From Gammaproteobacteria bacterium (GTDB taxonomy: Bacteria; Pseudomonadota; Gammaproteobacteria; Natronospirales; REEB76): DNA of 7,306 bases. The stretch's first letter is position 1, and every line of letters begins with the position of its first letter. A model generated the notes under the pieces. The model ran no database searches, was not told the origin of the DNA, and saw only the letters and a program-made list of their open reading frames with translations. Positions 5,549-7,306 of the stretch are shown here, one piece after another. Location of the stretch: NCBI GenBank assembly GCA_028871235.1, contig JAGWNO010000103.1:1-7306 (forward strand). The letters are read 5' to 3'. The translations under genes and the position numbers were made by a program.

Positions 5549-7306
5549 TCATGATGACGGCTGCGTGGCTGCACGCGTCAGCCTCGCTCGCTGCCACAGG
5601 TAGTAGACCGCCGGTACCACCAGCAACGCCAGCACTGTCGCACTGAACATGCCCCCAACCACGGGCGCGGCGATACGCCGCATGACCTCGGAACCGGTAC
5701 CTCCGCCGAACATGATGGGCAGGAGGCCCGCGATGATGGCCGTGACGGTCATGAGGATCGGCCGCACCCGCAGCACCGCGCCGTCCACAATGGCGGCCTT
5801 GAGTTCCGCTGCGTTAAAAGTTCGATTTTCCGCCGCGGCCAGTTCCCGGCGATGTTTAAGTGCGCCATCCAGATACACCAGCATCACCACACCCGCTTCC
5901 GAGGCGACGCCGGCGAGCGCAATGAATCCCACGTACACGGCCACCGACAGATTGTAGTTCAGCAGCCATAACAGCCACACACCACCCACCACCGACAGCG
6001 GCAGGGTGCCCAGGATGATGAAGGCCTTGGGGAAGCTGCGAAAATTAAAGTACAGCAGCAGCAGAATCAAGAACAGCGTAAGCGGTACTACGATCTTCAT
6101 GCGTGCCTCGGCACGTTGCAGGTATTGATATTGGCCCGTCCAGGTGAGTGTGTAGCCGGCGGGCAGCTTCAACTGCTTCGCCACTGCGGCTTGGGCAGCG
6201 GCCACGTAGGAACCCAGATCGCGCCCGCTGATGTCTATGTACACGTTGCCCGTGGGCCGCGTGTTGGTGCTCTGTATCATGTCAGGCCCATTAACCACCT
6301 TCACGTCCGCCACCTGTGACAACGGAATGCTGGCACCCGTGGGCGTGATGAGCGGCAGTTCCTTCAGACGCTGCAACGAATCACGCCAGGCGCGCGGATA
6401 GCGCAGATTCACCGGAAAGCGTTGCAGTCCTTCCACCGTTTCGGTGACGTTCATGCCGCCTACGGCGGTCTGGATCACGTCCTGCACGTCAGCGATATTG
6501 AGGCCGAAGCGTGCCGCCGCATCCCGGTTGATGTTCACATCCACGTAACGTCCGGCCACGGTGCGATCCGCGTACACCGAGGCAGTGCCGGGAACGTTAT
6601 GAAGGATGAGTTCCAGGCGCCGTCCAATCTGCTGGATCACGCCGAGATCCGGCCCCGCAATCTTGATACCCACCGGTGTCTTGATGCCGGTGGACAGCAT
6701 GTCTATGCGATTGCGGATGGGATACACCCATACGTTGGTGACGCCGGGGAGTTGCAGGCGCTCGTTGAGTTCCTGCTTGAGTTTGTCCCAGGTCATGCCC
6801 GGCCGCCATTCGGACTGCGGTTTGAACGTCACCACGGTCTCAAACATGGACAGCGGCGCGGGATCCGTCGCGGTCTCGGCCTTGCCGGCCTTGCCGAACA
6901 CCGTATCCACTTCCGGCACGGTCTTGATGAGCCGGTCGGTCTGCTCCAGCAGTTGCTGGGCCTTGCCGATGGACAGTCCTGGCAGCAGGCTTGGCATATA
7001 GAGCAGCGTGCCCTCGTTCAACGGCGGCATGAATTCCGAACCGAGACGGCTCAAAGGCCAGAGAGTCGCAATGACCAGCACAAAGGCGATACCCACCACC
7101 AACCAGGGCGCGCGTTCCACCCAATGAATCACCGGCCGGTAAGCGGCAATCACCGCGCGGTTCACCGGATTCTTGTGCTCCGGGAGGATACGGCCGCGCA
7201 CGAAATAGCCCATGAGCACCGGCACCAGCAGCACCGCAAGTCCCGCGGCCCCGGCCATGGCGTAGGTCTTGGTGAAGGCCAGCGGCGCGAACAGCCGGCC
7301 TTCCTC
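5549..7306 (-). CDS. cusA: Heavy-metal efflux RND transporter, CusA/CzcA family, C-terminal part (5' end outside window)
   Basis: The last 585 residues of an inner-membrane proton-driven RND pump are present, with no start codon in the window. Family members are about 1,040 residues, so some 455 are missing. The fragment opens at EEGRLFAPLAFTKTYAM, before the sixth helix. It continues through a helix at 67-83, the second periplasmic domain (about 90-400) and five closing helices at about 403-420, 427-447, 453-478, 515-533 and 545-570. It resembles CusA (Cu/Ag) more than CzcA: IDMLSTGIKTP at 201-211, AVGGMNVTETVEG at 281-293 and GPDMIQS at 340-346 bring Met near the three copper-binding Met of E. 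coli CusA (M573, M623, M672). The second is shifted one residue (M285, N286). The helix glutamate of AGVASEAGVV is kept (E470), but the position of CusA K984 is Ile (I517). The gene symbol is tentative. Adaptor and channel partners would be expected beyond the right edge. Confidence 0.93.
   Translation of the reverse strand, partial: EEGRLFAPLAFTKTYAMAGAAGLAVLLVPVLMGYFVRGRILPEHKNPVNRAVIAAYRPVIHWVERAPWLVVGIAFVLVIATLWPLSRLGSEFMPPLNEGTLLYMPSLLPGLSIGKAQQLLEQTDRLIKTVPEVDTVFGKAGKAETATDPAPLSMFETVVTFKPQSEWRPGMTWDKLKQELNERLQLPGVTNVWVYPIRNRIDMLSTGIKTPVGIKIAGPDLGVIQQIGRRLELILHNVPGTASVYADRTVAGRYVDVNINRDAAARFGLNIADVQDVIQTAVGGMNVTETVEGLQRFPVNLRYPRAWRDSLQRLKELPLITPTGASIPLSQVADVKVVNGPDMIQSTNTRPTGNVYIDISGRDLGSYVAAAQAAVAKQLKLPAGYTLTWTGQYQYLQRAEARMKIVVPLTLFLILLLLYFNFRSFPKAFIILGTLPLSVVGGVWLLWLLNYNLSVAVYVGFIALAGVASEAGVVMLVYLDGALKHRRELAAAENRTFNAAELKAAIVDGAVLRVRPILMTVTAIIAGLLPIMFGGGTGSEVMRRIAAPVVGGMFSATVLALLVVPAVYYLWQRARLTRAATQPSS

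Overview
The window is GC-rich and looks like a chromosomal segment of a gammaproteobacterium. The evidence is an RhlB-type DEAD-box helicase beside a DjlA-type J-domain protein, both typical of that class, next to a copper/silver detoxification locus of the CopA/CopB kind. I cannot name a genus from the sequence alone. The window is cut at both ends inside genes.

Layout: (1) 1-489, plus strand: the 3' part of rhlB. (2) 512-1297, minus strand: djlA, convergent with rhlB and only 22 bases away. (3) A 99-base gap, 1298-1396. (4) From the right edge to 1397, all on the minus strand, six co-directional genes. In transcription order these are a CusA/CzcA-like metal-efflux RND pump (C-terminal 585 residues only), a DUF3147 four-helix membrane protein, a small Cys/His-bearing exported or membrane protein of unknown family, the multicopper oxidase copA, the outer-membrane protein copB, and a membrane-anchored mono-haem cytochrome c with a His/Met-rich tail. 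Gaps between the genes are 43, 34, 144, 12 and 34 bases, so they are probably one operon, possibly with a second promoter before copA.

How the genes may work together: the RND pump would export Cu(I)/Ag(I) across the envelope. CopA, exported folded by the Tat system, would oxidise or bind periplasmic copper. CopB would bind or gate copper at the outer membrane. The cytochrome c, the small Cys/His protein and the DUF3147 protein are the least understood members, and they are where anything new would lie. No copper-responsive regulator (CueR, CopRS/CusRS), CopC/CopD, P-type ATPase or RND adaptor/outer-membrane channel is inside the window; they may lie beyond the right edge.

I found no tRNA, rRNA, CRISPR array, insertion sequence or convincing intrinsic terminator. 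The operon is a recognisable copper-resistance type rather than a wholly new system.
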